64,000 bases of DNA from Pandoraea sp. PE-S2T-3 (GTDB lineage Bacteria > Pseudomonadota > Gammaproteobacteria > Burkholderiales > Burkholderiaceae): contig NZ_NGUQ01000035.1 in assembly GCF_002179965.1 (NCBI RefSeq), positions 124,001 through 188,000 on the forward strand, written 5' to 3'. The notes under the pieces were generated by a model. It saw only the letters and a program-made list of their open reading frames with translations, ran no database searches and had not been told where the DNA came from. Positions within the stretch are counted from its first letter, which is position 1; each line of letters opens with the position of its first letter. This document shows, in pieces, positions 56,601 through 62,349 of this stretch. Both the position numbers and the translations under genes were made by a program.

Positions 56601-57315
56601 AGATCACGCCGTTACGATTCACGATCAGCACAGTGCCGTCACCGTGCATCTGGCCGTGTATCTGGCTCGGTCGCGCGTTCGGATCGTTCACGCGATTGAG
56701 CACGGCCCACTGGCTTTGCTGCTGGAAGTTCACCGACGTATTGCGTCCGACGTTGAACGTCTCCCAGTTCAAGATCGCTTTGTCGCTCGTCTGACGGATA
56801 TCGACGTTGGTCTTGCCGTTCAATGAGGTCTGCGCAGGCGCCTGTGCGTTGACCCAACCTTTGGTGAGGCTGTTGGTGTCGACTTTGAGACCGCCTTCGG
56901 CGAGGCCGTCCGGGATGGTCGAATCGCTGGCGGCGGCAGCGGCGCGAGCGCCCGCTTGGGCGGCTTGCATCACGGCGATGCTCTGCGCGGCCGTGCCGAG
57001 GTTCGCAATCGATTTCTGGAGTTGGGTGTTGGCCTGTTGCTGCTGCGCCGACGGGTTCATCAGCGACGTGACGGGCATGCCGTTAGGCAGACGCCCCGTT
57101 TGCGACGCCGCCGCCTGCGCGGCACCCCGTGCGGCAAACCACCCATTGCTGAACGCCTGCTGCGCGTGCGCCGTTCCCCACATGCCACCCGTCGCGAGGA
57201 GCAACGCAATCGCGCTCGTCAGGGGACGGTGTCGCAGCGGTGCGCTTGGCGCGAAGGCTTCGGTGCGCTGCGGGTCAACCGGCGCGTTGCGAAACGACGA
57301 GGTGCGAGGCGTCAT
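44695..57315 (-). CDS. giant two-partner-secretion exoprotein, filamentous-haemagglutinin family (PdtA-like)
   Basis: About 4206 residues from the ATG at 57315 (AGGA six bases upstream; in-frame ATGs up to 57369 exist). An extended signal peptide (hydrophobic core LTSAIALLLATGGMWGTAHA) is followed by a TPS domain at about 100-300: DIRQTSDKAILNWETFNVG, NVNF-like 'SVNFQQQSQWAVLNRV' and VLIVNRNGVIFGATSQIDT. The long body is a parallel beta-helix of GGxxxL-type repeats. About residues 2840-3120 form a Pro/Gly module with repeated 'LPxG' units. The C-terminal third resembles the conserved filamentous-haemagglutinin C-terminal region (DUF3739-like), and there is no polymorphic toxin tip. Secreted through a TpsB barrel, which is not in the window. 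It lies after the anti-sigma gene and is probably controlled by the ECF system upstream. Confidence 0.88.
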   Translation of the reverse strand: MTPRTSSFRNAPVDPQRTEAFAPSAPLRHRPLTSAIALLLATGGMWGTAHAQQAFSNGWFAARGAAQAAASQTGRLPNGMPVTSLMNPSAQQQQANTQLQKSIANLGTAAQSIAVMQAAQAGARAAAAASDSTIPDGLAEGGLKVDTNSLTKGWVNAQAPAQTSLNGKTNVDIRQTSDKAILNWETFNVGRNTSVNFQQQSQWAVLNRVNDPNARPSQIHGQMHGDGTVLIVNRNGVIFGATSQIDTRNLVAAAARISDAQFQTNGIYGANGNAPSFTDALGNVEVHAGAIITTRTPPSVTQGGGYVLMMGREVSNAGGIIAPQGQVVLSAGDSFFIRKGMATDTNTASTTRGNEIAPQFVAQSQAGKVVNSGLLMAPEGDVTLAGRDVQQAGVAVSTTTVNTRGTIHLLNSASDTQGKVTLGRGALTSVLIDDNGKTALDSQRAALIQESAAKDTTRALSSSGLFDNLSMLQDRRDRSRVEIVSGGTVEFQGDSLTLATGGQIAVSATRRSFVADRAQLDVSGAVGVSLSMDSNNIKVNVQGNEQRDAPGNRDNAALNNANLWIDRRRLVYVPASVGGYSNERLYTEGGLLEVGGYLANQGHRIGEWAAQGGTVTLSGSEAITQSGARINVSGGTLDVQTGFLNQSWLKGADGQIYNANSAPVDVIYTGVYTGFDVAHPRWGKNTTESYASPLIAPQRVLQNGYTVGRDAGSLIVSAPTAILEGDITAGVYNGPSQTTAHAAGMNDSYLLSHRAAALPGSLVVGKLDGFGLTNGFASDIRVTRIDGVTAQMNVSDVLASERVGTVWLDVARLNAQQLGGLTLVSTKGVAMDAPLALADGGQLTFTAPNIDIHAGIAAHGGTVALGNIMHGVRQISRPEEWWQLNDPSGVSHVVLGPNAHVDLRGVWVNAVQSPDFLAGMPYVNGGSFTADGTGSIAMLAGSVIDVSSGGAVTSNGKIAGGKGGNVSLVSNDFYRFLPPATPASLTLGGEVRAYGFTGGGALTIQAGQSIAFGTTDDATATAATLRLPETLLQTGFTSYSITGMGGMRIASGTTLRPQVPVYRVSDALATLPTGGDLRTAGDVWLPPAFDNDAVKGKQTQRVGADLTLVTTRGDLSVMPAAAIEVDPGRSASLYAYGQTTIDGSVTARGGNIVIASARELTYPGAVLGGLGGFSTARSIWLSESALLDVSGLANTAVDRLGLHYGSVSNGGTIQLGAVGDGVATDAFVVIRPGARLNASGASGVIDVVTSTVATPMQVASNGGTIALSSNSGLYLDGEMTAAGSANGLGGTLRVNLFGRYYNDPRAGSTVPDSIGEIPDAVRQLRTVTLTQHRAGSALANNLTPGQADTGLVFGQAVVSADQVKDGGFASLALQTTDVLSFKGDVDLSLSRSLSLKGGILGVSDQTPDIRVALAAPYVRIDGFTEQVAGLDRFHPGLTNIQGPSLARNDSVFSVSSDLLDVGGTVRFGVHAHQGSGALAIRPGGVVTVPTFDDGTHLSGGNIVDVAGFGKVQLNSRGDIRFGTGDVRTTGDIALTADQIYPLSGKSMSIYAGQMLRKNAYGGVQPGDFYDDTVHSIVIRRNAGPLPAQPASAFGVLSLIAAFIDQGGVVRAPLGTVNFNLLSDTYTATPPVTNVIFRTASVTSASAAGLVMPFGGTSDGTTYQGAPANVVPLGSTYGQTNAGLRIGSGIAVSATSSVAEPGSLLDVSGGGDLLGAGFVSGRGGSVDILKTSLTNANPTNARFASKDARVYAILPGYASAYAPAIASNGAGDPAIGQQITIPAGVAGLDAGTYTLLPSSYAMLPGAFRVELGNRSTQAAPPSLLPNGSWRLAGNLGTAYTGAPDALPTQLIVTPGKVLRTYAMYNETSYADFARKQAAQFGNLRPTLPMDGKTLQFSVGASDGVTPSLTFAGRADFSAAKDGIAGALLITSADPVGVLDITAPGAQASVGHSVISSADINAFRAATLFVGAGAYYQFDQSAAGDGTTLRLSGSTSINLLEGAMLKAGSVFLTGSNIHVARDAGIDTRGMGNLGVSSDTGYVFGSNSAVLVAGNGWYNFLPVGGQQTMRIDSGSSLTTEGGIVLAAPGALDIGDVNFGARYITVSQDRINMGDAASLAAAGAAGVLPLGWRLDQLALDRLLRPSTVSGAPALERLILTAGGSLNVFGSALLDARTRGANAVPLELVLNTPAIYGAGAQDSTASLVANRFVWNGIRTVTVPSNDASKPVYGSKAPAAVTPGGAGSGRGSLRVQADNILFGYDEHSRPTDGASLDRVAVGFGDVTLAAGKISVNSDGTLSVGLQKDAAGVLSGGNLTLNTPLIMADNGASISFKAGGDVRAVAPAAGAGNPASIAAYGGTVSIAGSSVVLDTAFALPGGRLNVSADKDITLGDNSVIDLSGRAMPFFDTVRYGWGGDLVLQSAHGNITQTSGSLIDVSAQHNDAGTVTAIADDATQGRVSMNGRLRGATSAPDDSPFLGGQFNVRAQSLRDFVALNRSLNDGGFFGARNFDLKQGDLVIGDEVKARAISISVDGGSLSVNGRMDATGVAPGTIRLAARDNLSLGAGAVLDARGTRLQRDSYGAPIEANNVARIELTTSQGSISLAPGATFDMRSPDGAARGKLSINAPRRGGAGTPGDGDGANDIAINAAGPLVIRGAASIALNAFRGYSLPGGSVIDQAYLDTVDVANRAFINAAQGNGDLQARLAGLRAYGTTFHVRPGVDIRGDGDLTVSGDIDLSGYRYGAGVDPSIRGSGEPGVLRLRAAGNLNVKGSINDGFGLPPGTPDDGGWIVMRAGLVGADLQLSKGIVLGRGSTFPVDSVLGYNIPLLGSERLEAGTPAGRSFTLLGGVTLPAGYVLSNTIVVNTVLGPGQKLTEKLDYVYADTVTQADWFIAPGSPEGDYFDQLLGGLGAGITYPDGSFELVKSGMTVPKGSTLAAFDFFFSLPAGFVVPPLVFPNGLLAGNPRTLAAGTRLDTSLYMPVGTSIPVGFKFPETVVMQTGATLRANIRVPQSVTLGADVTVQTVFTAAAEIKTPTQTFAAGSLVPQGTLLPYGTTIAAGNTLPFDAPLTNTNWAAGNALNLTGDAKTSTDVTVGAGKTLPGGTFALGAGGNASSIGAADGKNWAVAPMLQAGTQSWSISLVSGADLSGADARQLRSAAQLQGAGNLTLDDPHFQPPDFVKLRPSVIRTGTGDLELLAGGDYQQKTPFGVYTAGTAIAGTGTSENAAFNVGRAVLADGTVLGANNAAYEPTLGAQRMYYAEHGGDLTIQAQGDIGGYVTARDTDVIGSWLWRQGGAGLGQATAWGINFGSYVADIAYNGPYLNLAAFSGMGTLGGGNVTLRAGRDVGNAGQAVVVAVGGSGRVLDDGTLVQTGGGALSVTAGRYVGTGGNQFVNVRGDSVVSAGKFGTLTLNQFGSNGEADPRPADTLKGYGVRNQSGGALGIGDGTFTVRTRSDLAMSTISDPGRVGVGQQTNATTSGAHGQGATWFTLWTGNTAVDMFSAGGNVAPLAENQGGATNDVSTQFLPPVVHAVAGTGSLFVTPGMGTSYLMPSVTGELQLLARGSIIQSFVGAAAFAPLTSSTASLATPFQPAWIVQQNTNAGWKVLASNVWANPDDLGDAPTNAAYSYDTTNGGYAPNIGHQGRGGALFAFGPNTVTDHSSAGTAKSRIYAVDGDITGLRYGEVYTAFTPVQTDFYRAGKPVDVLAGGDIANLGGLIQHDKATDASTIAAAGNIIYAGVRKSGGLFDSAGLQIAGPGTLMLVAGKDLNFGAISSVESLGSLIPGSSGGASVILQAGAGSGAPGVGSANWEAFANLYLVVANQLTDGTLTDQKTKVVKTYQDELNQWLSARYGYTGNDALAYFRALPAIDQRGFLRQVYYAELRASGREYNDASSPRFASYLRGRRAIETLFQDGAGGAGDITMFSAFGPSSTRIISGSVRTDFGGDIQLLAPRGKVTIGAEGLTPGANAGLMTQGSGDISIYAKGSVLLGLSRVMTTFGGDILAWSAEGDINAGRGAKTTVLYTPPKRVYDDMGNVTLSSQAPSSGAGIATLAPIPEVPAGDIDLIAPLGTVDAGEAGIRYSGNINVAALQVVNAANISGVGKASGLPAIAAVNVGALTNASATATQAAIAAQDAVSRERVAQRQSMPSMFTVRMLGTDAGTSTARPEDGQAIRPVSYRPDSAVQVLGDARLGPYARGQLTADERKSLGL

Positions 57316-57431
57316 GGCAGTTCCTGGAGGTATCCGTTTCGTCATTGCCTCGCGTGACATCGGCAACATTCACGCGAGCGATGAGAACAAGACGGGCGAA
57401 CTGCTACGACCCGCAAACTTTTTTCGACAAT

Positions 57432-57445
57432 CTCCGATGTCGGAG
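57432..57445. repeat. inverted repeat CTCCGA-TG-TCGGAG upstream of the exoprotein gene
   Basis: 6-bp arms in the 183-base gap between the anti-sigma gene and the exoprotein gene, about 120 bases before the start at 57315. I could not place a confident ECF promoter here. Confidence 0.4.
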
Positions 57446-57498
57446 AAGAAGGCGCACGACGGCGGGTGGGTGACGTCGTGTGGGTCAGCCTTCGTTCG

Positions 57499-58509
57499 TT
57501 ATCCGAGGATCACAATACCGCCCGGCAGCCGAGTGACGTCCGCGTGATAAATCCGCTGAATCTGATGGATCGCCTCGTCCAGATCCGCCACCTTGAACTG
57601 CCCGCTGATGCGGCGTGACGCCAGTTGGGCGTCCGATACCACGATGCGTCCCGGGCGATAGCGATTGATTTCCTCGACGGCCTCGCCGAGCGGCGTGCCG
57701 CGAAAGAGCAGATCGCCGCGCTGCCAGGCGCTCGCCACCTCGAGATCGACGCGCGTGCCTCGTTCGACACGGTGCTCGTCGTACCAGATGCGCTCACTCT
57801 GCGACATCGCCAGCGTCTGCCCGTCGTGCAAGAGCCGAGCCTTCCCTGAGGTGCACGTCACGCAGTAGCGAGCGCCAACGCGACGCACTTCGACGCCGCC
57901 GTCGTCGGGCAGGATGCGTCCGGCGCCCGCGACGATCTCGATGCTGTGCGCACCCGGATTCTGGGTCAGCGCAAGTTCCCCGTCGATCAGGACGATTCGG
58001 TCCGCGCCCTGATTTCCGGCTGCATGCTGCACGTCGACGCTGGTCTTCGTATTGAGCAGCAACTCGACGTTTTTCGCGACGTCGACGCGCATCTGCTCGC
58101 CTGTCGCCGTTCGGTGATCTGCTACCAGTGCCTGCATCGACGGCCACAACCCGAACGGCGGGAACACTACGGCCGCGACCGCCGCTGCACCACCTGCTGC
58201 TGCCAGGCCGCGCAGGAAGAAACGACGGGAGTCGCGGGAAGCCTCTCGTCTTAGCTGTGTCTCGGTCTGTGCCCGACGCTTCGGATAGGTCTTCTCGTAG
58301 TAGGTCTGTGCCTGAGCGATGGTCCGCCACTCATGGTTGATCTGCGCCAGCGCCTGTCGATGCAGCGGGCTTGTGGCGCACCACGCTTTGAACTGCTCGG
58401 CATCCTGCTCCGTTGCGGCACCGCTGCGCAGCAACGTCAGCCACGCGTGGGCTTGCGCACCGAGCGCGCCCGTCTCGTCCGAAGCGTTGTCTGATTGAAT
58501 GCGCGCCAT
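57499..58509 (-). CDS. FecR-family anti-sigma/sigma regulator (VreR-like)
   Basis: 336 residues. The cytoplasmic N-terminal anti-sigma part (AHAWLTLLRSGAATEQDAEQ, DUF4880-like, with FKAWCATSPLHRQAL) is followed by the membrane segment at about 95-120, which begins with a twin-arginine motif SRRFFLRGLAAAGG. The periplasmic FecR domain (TATGEQMRVDVAKNVELLLN; VVAGAGRILPDD) and a C-terminal DUF4974/STN-like part (FRGTPLGEAVEEINRY, GQFKVADLDEAI) come next. In such systems it receives the signal from the STN domain of an outer-membrane or periplasmic partner and controls the sigma factor. Starts 96 bases after the sigma gene stop. Confidence 0.88.
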   Translation of the reverse strand: MARIQSDNASDETGALGAQAHAWLTLLRSGAATEQDAEQFKAWCATSPLHRQALAQINHEWRTIAQAQTYYEKTYPKRRAQTETQLRREASRDSRRFFLRGLAAAGGAAAVAAVVFPPFGLWPSMQALVADHRTATGEQMRVDVAKNVELLLNTKTSVDVQHAAGNQGADRIVLIDGELALTQNPGAHSIEIVAGAGRILPDDGGVEVRRVGARYCVTCTSGKARLLHDGQTLAMSQSERIWYDEHRVERGTRVDLEVASAWQRGDLLFRGTPLGEAVEEINRYRPGRIVVSDAQLASRRISGQFKVADLDEAIHQIQRIYHADVTRLPGGIVILG

Positions 58510-58605
58510 GTCAGTCTTGATTAGGTGCTTGCGCGGCTACTCCGGCCCGTTGCCGGACGTCCCTTCCATTAAGACGGGCGAGCGCGGCGCAACCGCAAAG
58601 TTGTT

Positions 58606-59124
58606 TCAATTCGTCGAATCCGGCTCATAGCGCTGAATCTTGCGCGCTAGTGTCTCATGCGCAAGATGCACCTCGGATTCGACCTTTCGTAGCGAGATTC
58701 CGTACTGCTTGGCCAACTCTTTCTGCGGAACGCCGTCGAGCCGCGACGCCATGAACAACTGACGCCGCAGCGGCGGCAACCGGTCGAGTGCCTCGGCGAG
58801 ACGCGCCAGCTCACGGCGTCCCATCGTCTCCTCGACCGGATCGAAGGGAGCCACTTCCTGCTCGATCAGATGCTCGACCTCGTCGCCCGAAAGCAGACGA
58901 CCATCCACCCGCACTCTGTCGATGGCGAGGTTCAGCGCCGTTCGAAGGATAAAGGCGGACGGATCGCGTACGGCGCCGGTGTTCTCGCGCGCTTGCAGAC
59001 GGAGATAGGTGTCCTGCATGACGTCTTCCGCAAGTTCGCGCGAGCCTACGCGAAAACTCACACGACGCTTGATGAGATCGTAATGCTCGACAAGAAAGCG
59101 GATCAGGTCGGCGGGATGCGTCAT
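58606..59124 (-). CDS. ECF sigma factor, FecI type (VreI-like)
   Basis: 172 residues from the ATG at 59124, which overlaps the stop of the STN gene as ATGA; a longer frame exists but is rejected for that reason. Region 2: FRVGSRELAEDVMQDTYLRLQ and ALNLAIDRVR; region 4: LPPLRRQLFMASRLDGVPQ then helix-turn-helix ELAKQYGISLRKVESEVHLA. Family of iron-starvation-type, cell-surface-signalling sigma factors. Likely target: this operon and the exoprotein gene. Confidence 0.92.
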   Translation of the reverse strand: MTHPADLIRFLVEHYDLIKRRVSFRVGSRELAEDVMQDTYLRLQARENTGAVRDPSAFILRTALNLAIDRVRVDGRLLSGDEVEHLIEQEVAPFDPVEETMGRRELARLAEALDRLPPLRRQLFMASRLDGVPQKELAKQYGISLRKVESEVHLAHETLARKIQRYEPDSTN

Positions 59125-59966
59125 GGCGCAGCGAGCGTCAACGGCCATGCGGTGCGCGGCACGTCCGGCATAGTCGAGATGTCGAACGCGCTCAATGGCA
59201 CAGATGTGCTCATCGCTTTCGGTTCGGTCGACGAGGCACAGTCGCCGCTGTCGGCCGGCGAACGCGGCAAGATCACCAACGTCATGGGCGAAACGACCCC
59301 CTTTGGCATCGCCGAGGTCAGGTGCAAGCCTCTCAGACGCGACTGCACGCGGCTATCGCGACCTGCGTCCCCCGTGGGATGCAAAAGGACTTTCTCGATA
59401 ACGTTATCGGCCCCGATCCACACGCGTAGTGCCATACGGTAATGTCCCGGCGCAGTCATCGGGTCCATGCACAGCGTTCGTGCGATGGCAGTTTGCAGCG
59501 TGGCGTAATAGCGCGTCGCCTGAGTCGTGGCTTCCGGCCCGACCTGATAGACATCCGGCGCAGACGAGCTAATGTCAGAGTCACCGGCACGGGAACTGGT
59601 ATCGAATAACACCCACGCGTTCGGTGCCGTGCGTCTGGCAACGAGGCCAGTGCCTGACAACAACGTACGCAGCGCCGCCTCTGGGGTGAACTCACCCATC
59701 AGCGGACCGGTTCGCTTGCCCGCAGTGAGTGCGTCGTCGTACAGCAGCGAGTGACCTGTTACGCGAAAGAAACCTTCCAGGGCCTCGCGCAGGGGCATGC
59801 GTCCGATGTCAAACCTCCTCGGTTTGTCCGCGTCTGGCAACTCGATAGGATGCCCACCGTCGGCCGCAAACGATACATGGCATAGCGCTGCCAGCAGCCA
59901 ACCAATGTACAGGCACGGATAACCGAATTTGGTATAGCGTTGACGGGGAATATGGGCAAAAGCCAT
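59121..59966 (-). CDS. barrel-less STN-domain signalling protein with TonB-like C-terminus (VreA-like)
   Basis: 281 residues from the ATG at 59966 (a TTG at 59975 is possible). Signal peptide near the start (LYIGWLLAALCHVSFAADG). The STN domain at about 45-125 has RFDIGRMPLREALEGFFRVTG and ALRTLLSGTGLVARR. After a Ser-rich linker, residues about 150-240 look like a TonB C-terminal fold: YYATLQTAIARTL, GHYRMALRVWIGADNVIEKV and PMTLVILPR. There is no plug or beta-barrel. This composition is that of P. aeruginosa VreA as I remember it. It should sense a periplasmic or envelope cue and signal to the FecR-like protein. Cys pairs may form disulfides. Confidence 0.8.
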   Translation of the reverse strand: MAFAHIPRQRYTKFGYPCLYIGWLLAALCHVSFAADGGHPIELPDADKPRRFDIGRMPLREALEGFFRVTGHSLLYDDALTAGKRTGPLMGEFTPEAALRTLLSGTGLVARRTAPNAWVLFDTSSRAGDSDISSSAPDVYQVGPEATTQATRYYATLQTAIARTLCMDPMTAPGHYRMALRVWIGADNVIEKVLLHPTGDAGRDSRVQSRLRGLHLTSAMPKGVVSPMTLVILPRSPADSGDCASSTEPKAMSTSVPLSAFDISTMPDVPRTAWPLTLAAP

Positions 59967-60031
59967 AGGTAGCAATCAGGCGTGGCGCCGAACCGACCCA
60001 CAGCGCCCAAGAGACGTGCAAATTACTGGAG

Positions 60032-60077
60032 AAATGTAGCAGTTCTTACATTTAAGAATTGTGACAACCCGTCACAA
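60032..60077. promoter_or_regulatory. two palindromes upstream of the VreA-like gene, with a weak Pho-box match
   Basis: AAATGTA-N8-TACATTT (60032-60053) and TTGTGAC-AACCC-GTCACAA (60059-60077). Both are perfect 7-bp inverted repeats and lie 66-111 bases before the start. On the gene's strand TTGTCAC-AATT-CTTAAAT (60067-60050) matches the PhoB box in about ten of fourteen half-site positions with an A/T spacer, a weak match. Confidence 0.45.
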
Positions 60078-60139
60078 CGAGCGGAGCAGGCTTGTTAAGC
60101 CACCGCCGCTGCCAGTATTCCTTGCATCAACAGCCCGCC

Positions 60140-61498
60140 TCAAACCAACGCCCCCACCCCACCCGCCTCTTCCCGCCGACGCAACCGCCACCAGATCAGC
60201 ACGGCGACAAACGCTTCGAGCGCCGCCACGATCCAGAGGCCGCCGTTGAAGTTGCCCGTGGCGTCTTTGACGATACCGAGCAGGTACGGCGAGCCGAACC
60301 CTGCCAGATTCGCTACCGAGTTGATGAACGCGACACCCATCGCAGCAGCGCCACCGGCAAGGTAAGCGTTCGGTAATTGCCAGAACACCGGGATCGCGCC
60401 CATCGTGCCCGACACGGCCACCACTAAACACAAGAACGCCGCGACGCCATTGCTTCCTGCAAACACCCCCACGCCCGCCAACCCGCACGCCCCGATGAAC
60501 ACCGGAATCGCGCAATGCATGCGCGCCTCGCGGCGCTTGTCCGCGCTGTATCCAATCGCAATCTGGAAGATCGCACCGAACACGTACATCACGCCCACCA
60601 GCAACCCGATATGCAACGGGTTGGTCGGCCCCAACGCGCGAACGATCGTCGGTGCGAAGAACGAGAGTGTCGCGTTCGCCGCCACGATGCCGAAGTAAAT
60701 CCCCGTCAGCAGCCACAGCTTCGGGCTGCGCACGGCCAGCATGAAGCTGTGCTCGCGCTTGCCAGCACTTGCGCCGTCGCGATCCAGATCCGCTTGCAGC
60801 AGTCGCTTTTCCTGCTCCGACAGCCAACTGGCCTGCTCCGGCTTATCCACCAAGAACCAAACGGCCAGCATGCCCGCGAGCACCGTCGGCACGCCTTCGA
60901 GCAGGAACAGCCACTGCCACCCCGCCCAACCGTTCACGCCATGCATCCCGTTGAGGATCGCCCCCGCCAGCGGCGCCCCCACGACCGACGACACTGCCGA
61001 CGCCGAGATGAACCACGCGAACGCCTTCGCACGCCGATGCGCCGGAAACCAGAACGTGAGATAGAGCAGCACGCCCGGCTGGAAACCCGCCTCGAATGCC
61101 CCAAGCAGAAAACGCATCACATAGAAATACGCCGGCGAATGCGTGAACATCATCAGCACGCAGATCGTCCCCCAGCCCAACGTAATGCGTGCCAGCGTGC
61201 GTCGCGCACCGATGCGCAGCAACAGCCAGTTACTCGGAATCTCCAGAAAGAAATACCCGAGGAAGAAGATGCCCGCACCGATGCCGTACACCGTTTCGCT
61301 GAAGCCCAGATCCTGCTGCATTTGCAGCTTCGCGAAGCCGACGTTCACGCGGTCGATCCACGCCAGCATCCACAGCACGAAGATGAACGGAATGATCCGC
61401 CACATGATCTTCTTGTAGATCGGGTCAAGCATTTGCTGACTCGGATTCGCAAAGACATTGGTCGCGCCGCCAGTCGGCGACACAGGTTGTTGGTTCAT
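60140..61498 (-). CDS. MFS transporter, anion:cation symporter (ACS) family
   Basis: 452 residues from the ATG at 61498 (AGGAG five bases upstream), twelve predicted helices. Family marks: FVLWMLAWIDRVNVGFAKLQ with the ACS Asp-Arg-xN-Val motif, LGYFFLEIPSNWLLLRIGAR and GAFEAGFQPGVLLYLTFWFP. ACS members import organic anions such as phthalate, tartrate or glucarate. Substrate unknown. Follows the racemase-like gene by 109 bases on the same strand. Confidence 0.88.
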   Translation of the reverse strand: MNQQPVSPTGGATNVFANPSQQMLDPIYKKIMWRIIPFIFVLWMLAWIDRVNVGFAKLQMQQDLGFSETVYGIGAGIFFLGYFFLEIPSNWLLLRIGARRTLARITLGWGTICVLMMFTHSPAYFYVMRFLLGAFEAGFQPGVLLYLTFWFPAHRRAKAFAWFISASAVSSVVGAPLAGAILNGMHGVNGWAGWQWLFLLEGVPTVLAGMLAVWFLVDKPEQASWLSEQEKRLLQADLDRDGASAGKREHSFMLAVRSPKLWLLTGIYFGIVAANATLSFFAPTIVRALGPTNPLHIGLLVGVMYVFGAIFQIAIGYSADKRREARMHCAIPVFIGACGLAGVGVFAGSNGVAAFLCLVVAVSGTMGAIPVFWQLPNAYLAGGAAAMGVAFINSVANLAGFGSPYLLGIVKDATGNFNGGLWIVAALEAFVAVLIWWRLRRREEAGGVGALV

Positions 61499-61607
61499 GG
61501 CATCTCCTGCCGGGTTCGGCATGCTCTCGTACGTTTTATTACGCGCCATCGACGGCGCGCGTGTTTGCGTTGTTTTGTCGCTTTAAGGGGTTTTCAGGCG
61601 GCGTCAT

Positions 61608-62285
61608 TCAAGCAGCCTCATCAAGCCGCATGGCGTGAAGCAAAGCACGACACGCCGCAGGCACTGGCCCGATCACCGGGATAGCGAAGCGCTCGCACAA
61701 CGCCTGCGCCGCCTCCCCCAACGGCCCGCCGCCGATGACCACGGCCTGCGCACCGTCTTGCGCAATGCAGGCTTGCACTGCACTTGCAAGACTGTTCTCC
61801 AGTTGCGCCGGCACATCCCCCAGCGCCAGCGGGTCGCCCGTCGTAAATCGCGATCCGGTGAAGCTCGCGCCAAGCCCGAGCTTGCGCACGTTCGCCGCAA
61901 TCGAATCGGCCAGCAGCGGCGTGGTGGTGGCGATACCGAAACGGCGCCCGCCCTCTGCCGCCTCACGCACGGAGGCCGTGCCGATCCCCACGACCGGCAC
62001 ATCCAGACGCGCACGCAAAGCCTCCATGCCCGGGTCGCCAAACGCACCGACGATCACCCCATCCGCTTGCGACGCCAGCGCCACGATCTGCGGGTCGTTC
62101 ACTGCCTCGGCGGCCACGGCCAGATCCTGCTCGTTGACGATCATCGAGGCACCGCGCGACACCGTCGCCCCGATCACGGTCGGTGGCGACGCCATCACAC
62201 TGGCGAAATACGATCGGGCGATGTCGACCATCATTTGCGTCGTCGCCGTCGACGTATTCGGGTTGAGGAGCAGTATTTGAGTCAT
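61608..62285 (-). CDS. Asp/Glu/hydantoin racemase-fold protein without the usual cysteines
   Basis: 225 residues. The family start LLLNPNTSTATTQMM is clear, and VGAFGDPGMEALRARL and VVIGGGPLGEAAQAL mark the two halves. Racemases of this fold use one Cys in each half ('ACFxDPG' and 'GCAGM'-like positions); here these read GAF and GGG, so both appear absent. A different reaction, or a binding role, is likely. Encoded between two organic-anion transporters, suggesting a small catabolic unit extending to the right of the window. Confidence 0.78.
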   Translation of the reverse strand: MTQILLLNPNTSTATTQMMVDIARSYFASVMASPPTVIGATVSRGASMIVNEQDLAVAAEAVNDPQIVALASQADGVIVGAFGDPGMEALRARLDVPVVGIGTASVREAAEGGRRFGIATTTPLLADSIAANVRKLGLGASFTGSRFTTGDPLALGDVPAQLENSLASAVQACIAQDGAQAVVIGGGPLGEAAQALCERFAIPVIGPVPAACRALLHAMRLDEAA

Positions 62286-62303
62286 GAAAATCTCGGCGAG
62301 TTA

Positions 62304-62343
62304 GAACGAGTCAGAACGAGTCAAAACAAATCAAAGCGCGTCA
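62304..62343. repeat. four imperfect 10-bp tandem repeats
   Basis: GAACGAGTCA, GAACGAGTCA, AAACAAATCA, AAGCGCGTCA in the 64-base gap between the transporter and racemase-like genes. The first two copies are identical. Confidence 0.6.
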
Positions 62344-62349
62344 GGAAAA

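Noticed and set aside
44695-57315. Contact-dependent inhibition toxin (CdiA) reading of the giant exoprotein
   Set aside because: The C-terminus looks like the conserved haemagglutinin-family end, no VENN-type pretoxin motif or nuclease tip is seen, and no immunity-sized gene follows; the next feature is a tRNA.
57316-57498. ECF promoter for the exoprotein (GAAAAA ... CGTCT)
   Set aside because: The spacing is about 25 bases, too long for an ECF promoter; left as an inverted repeat only.
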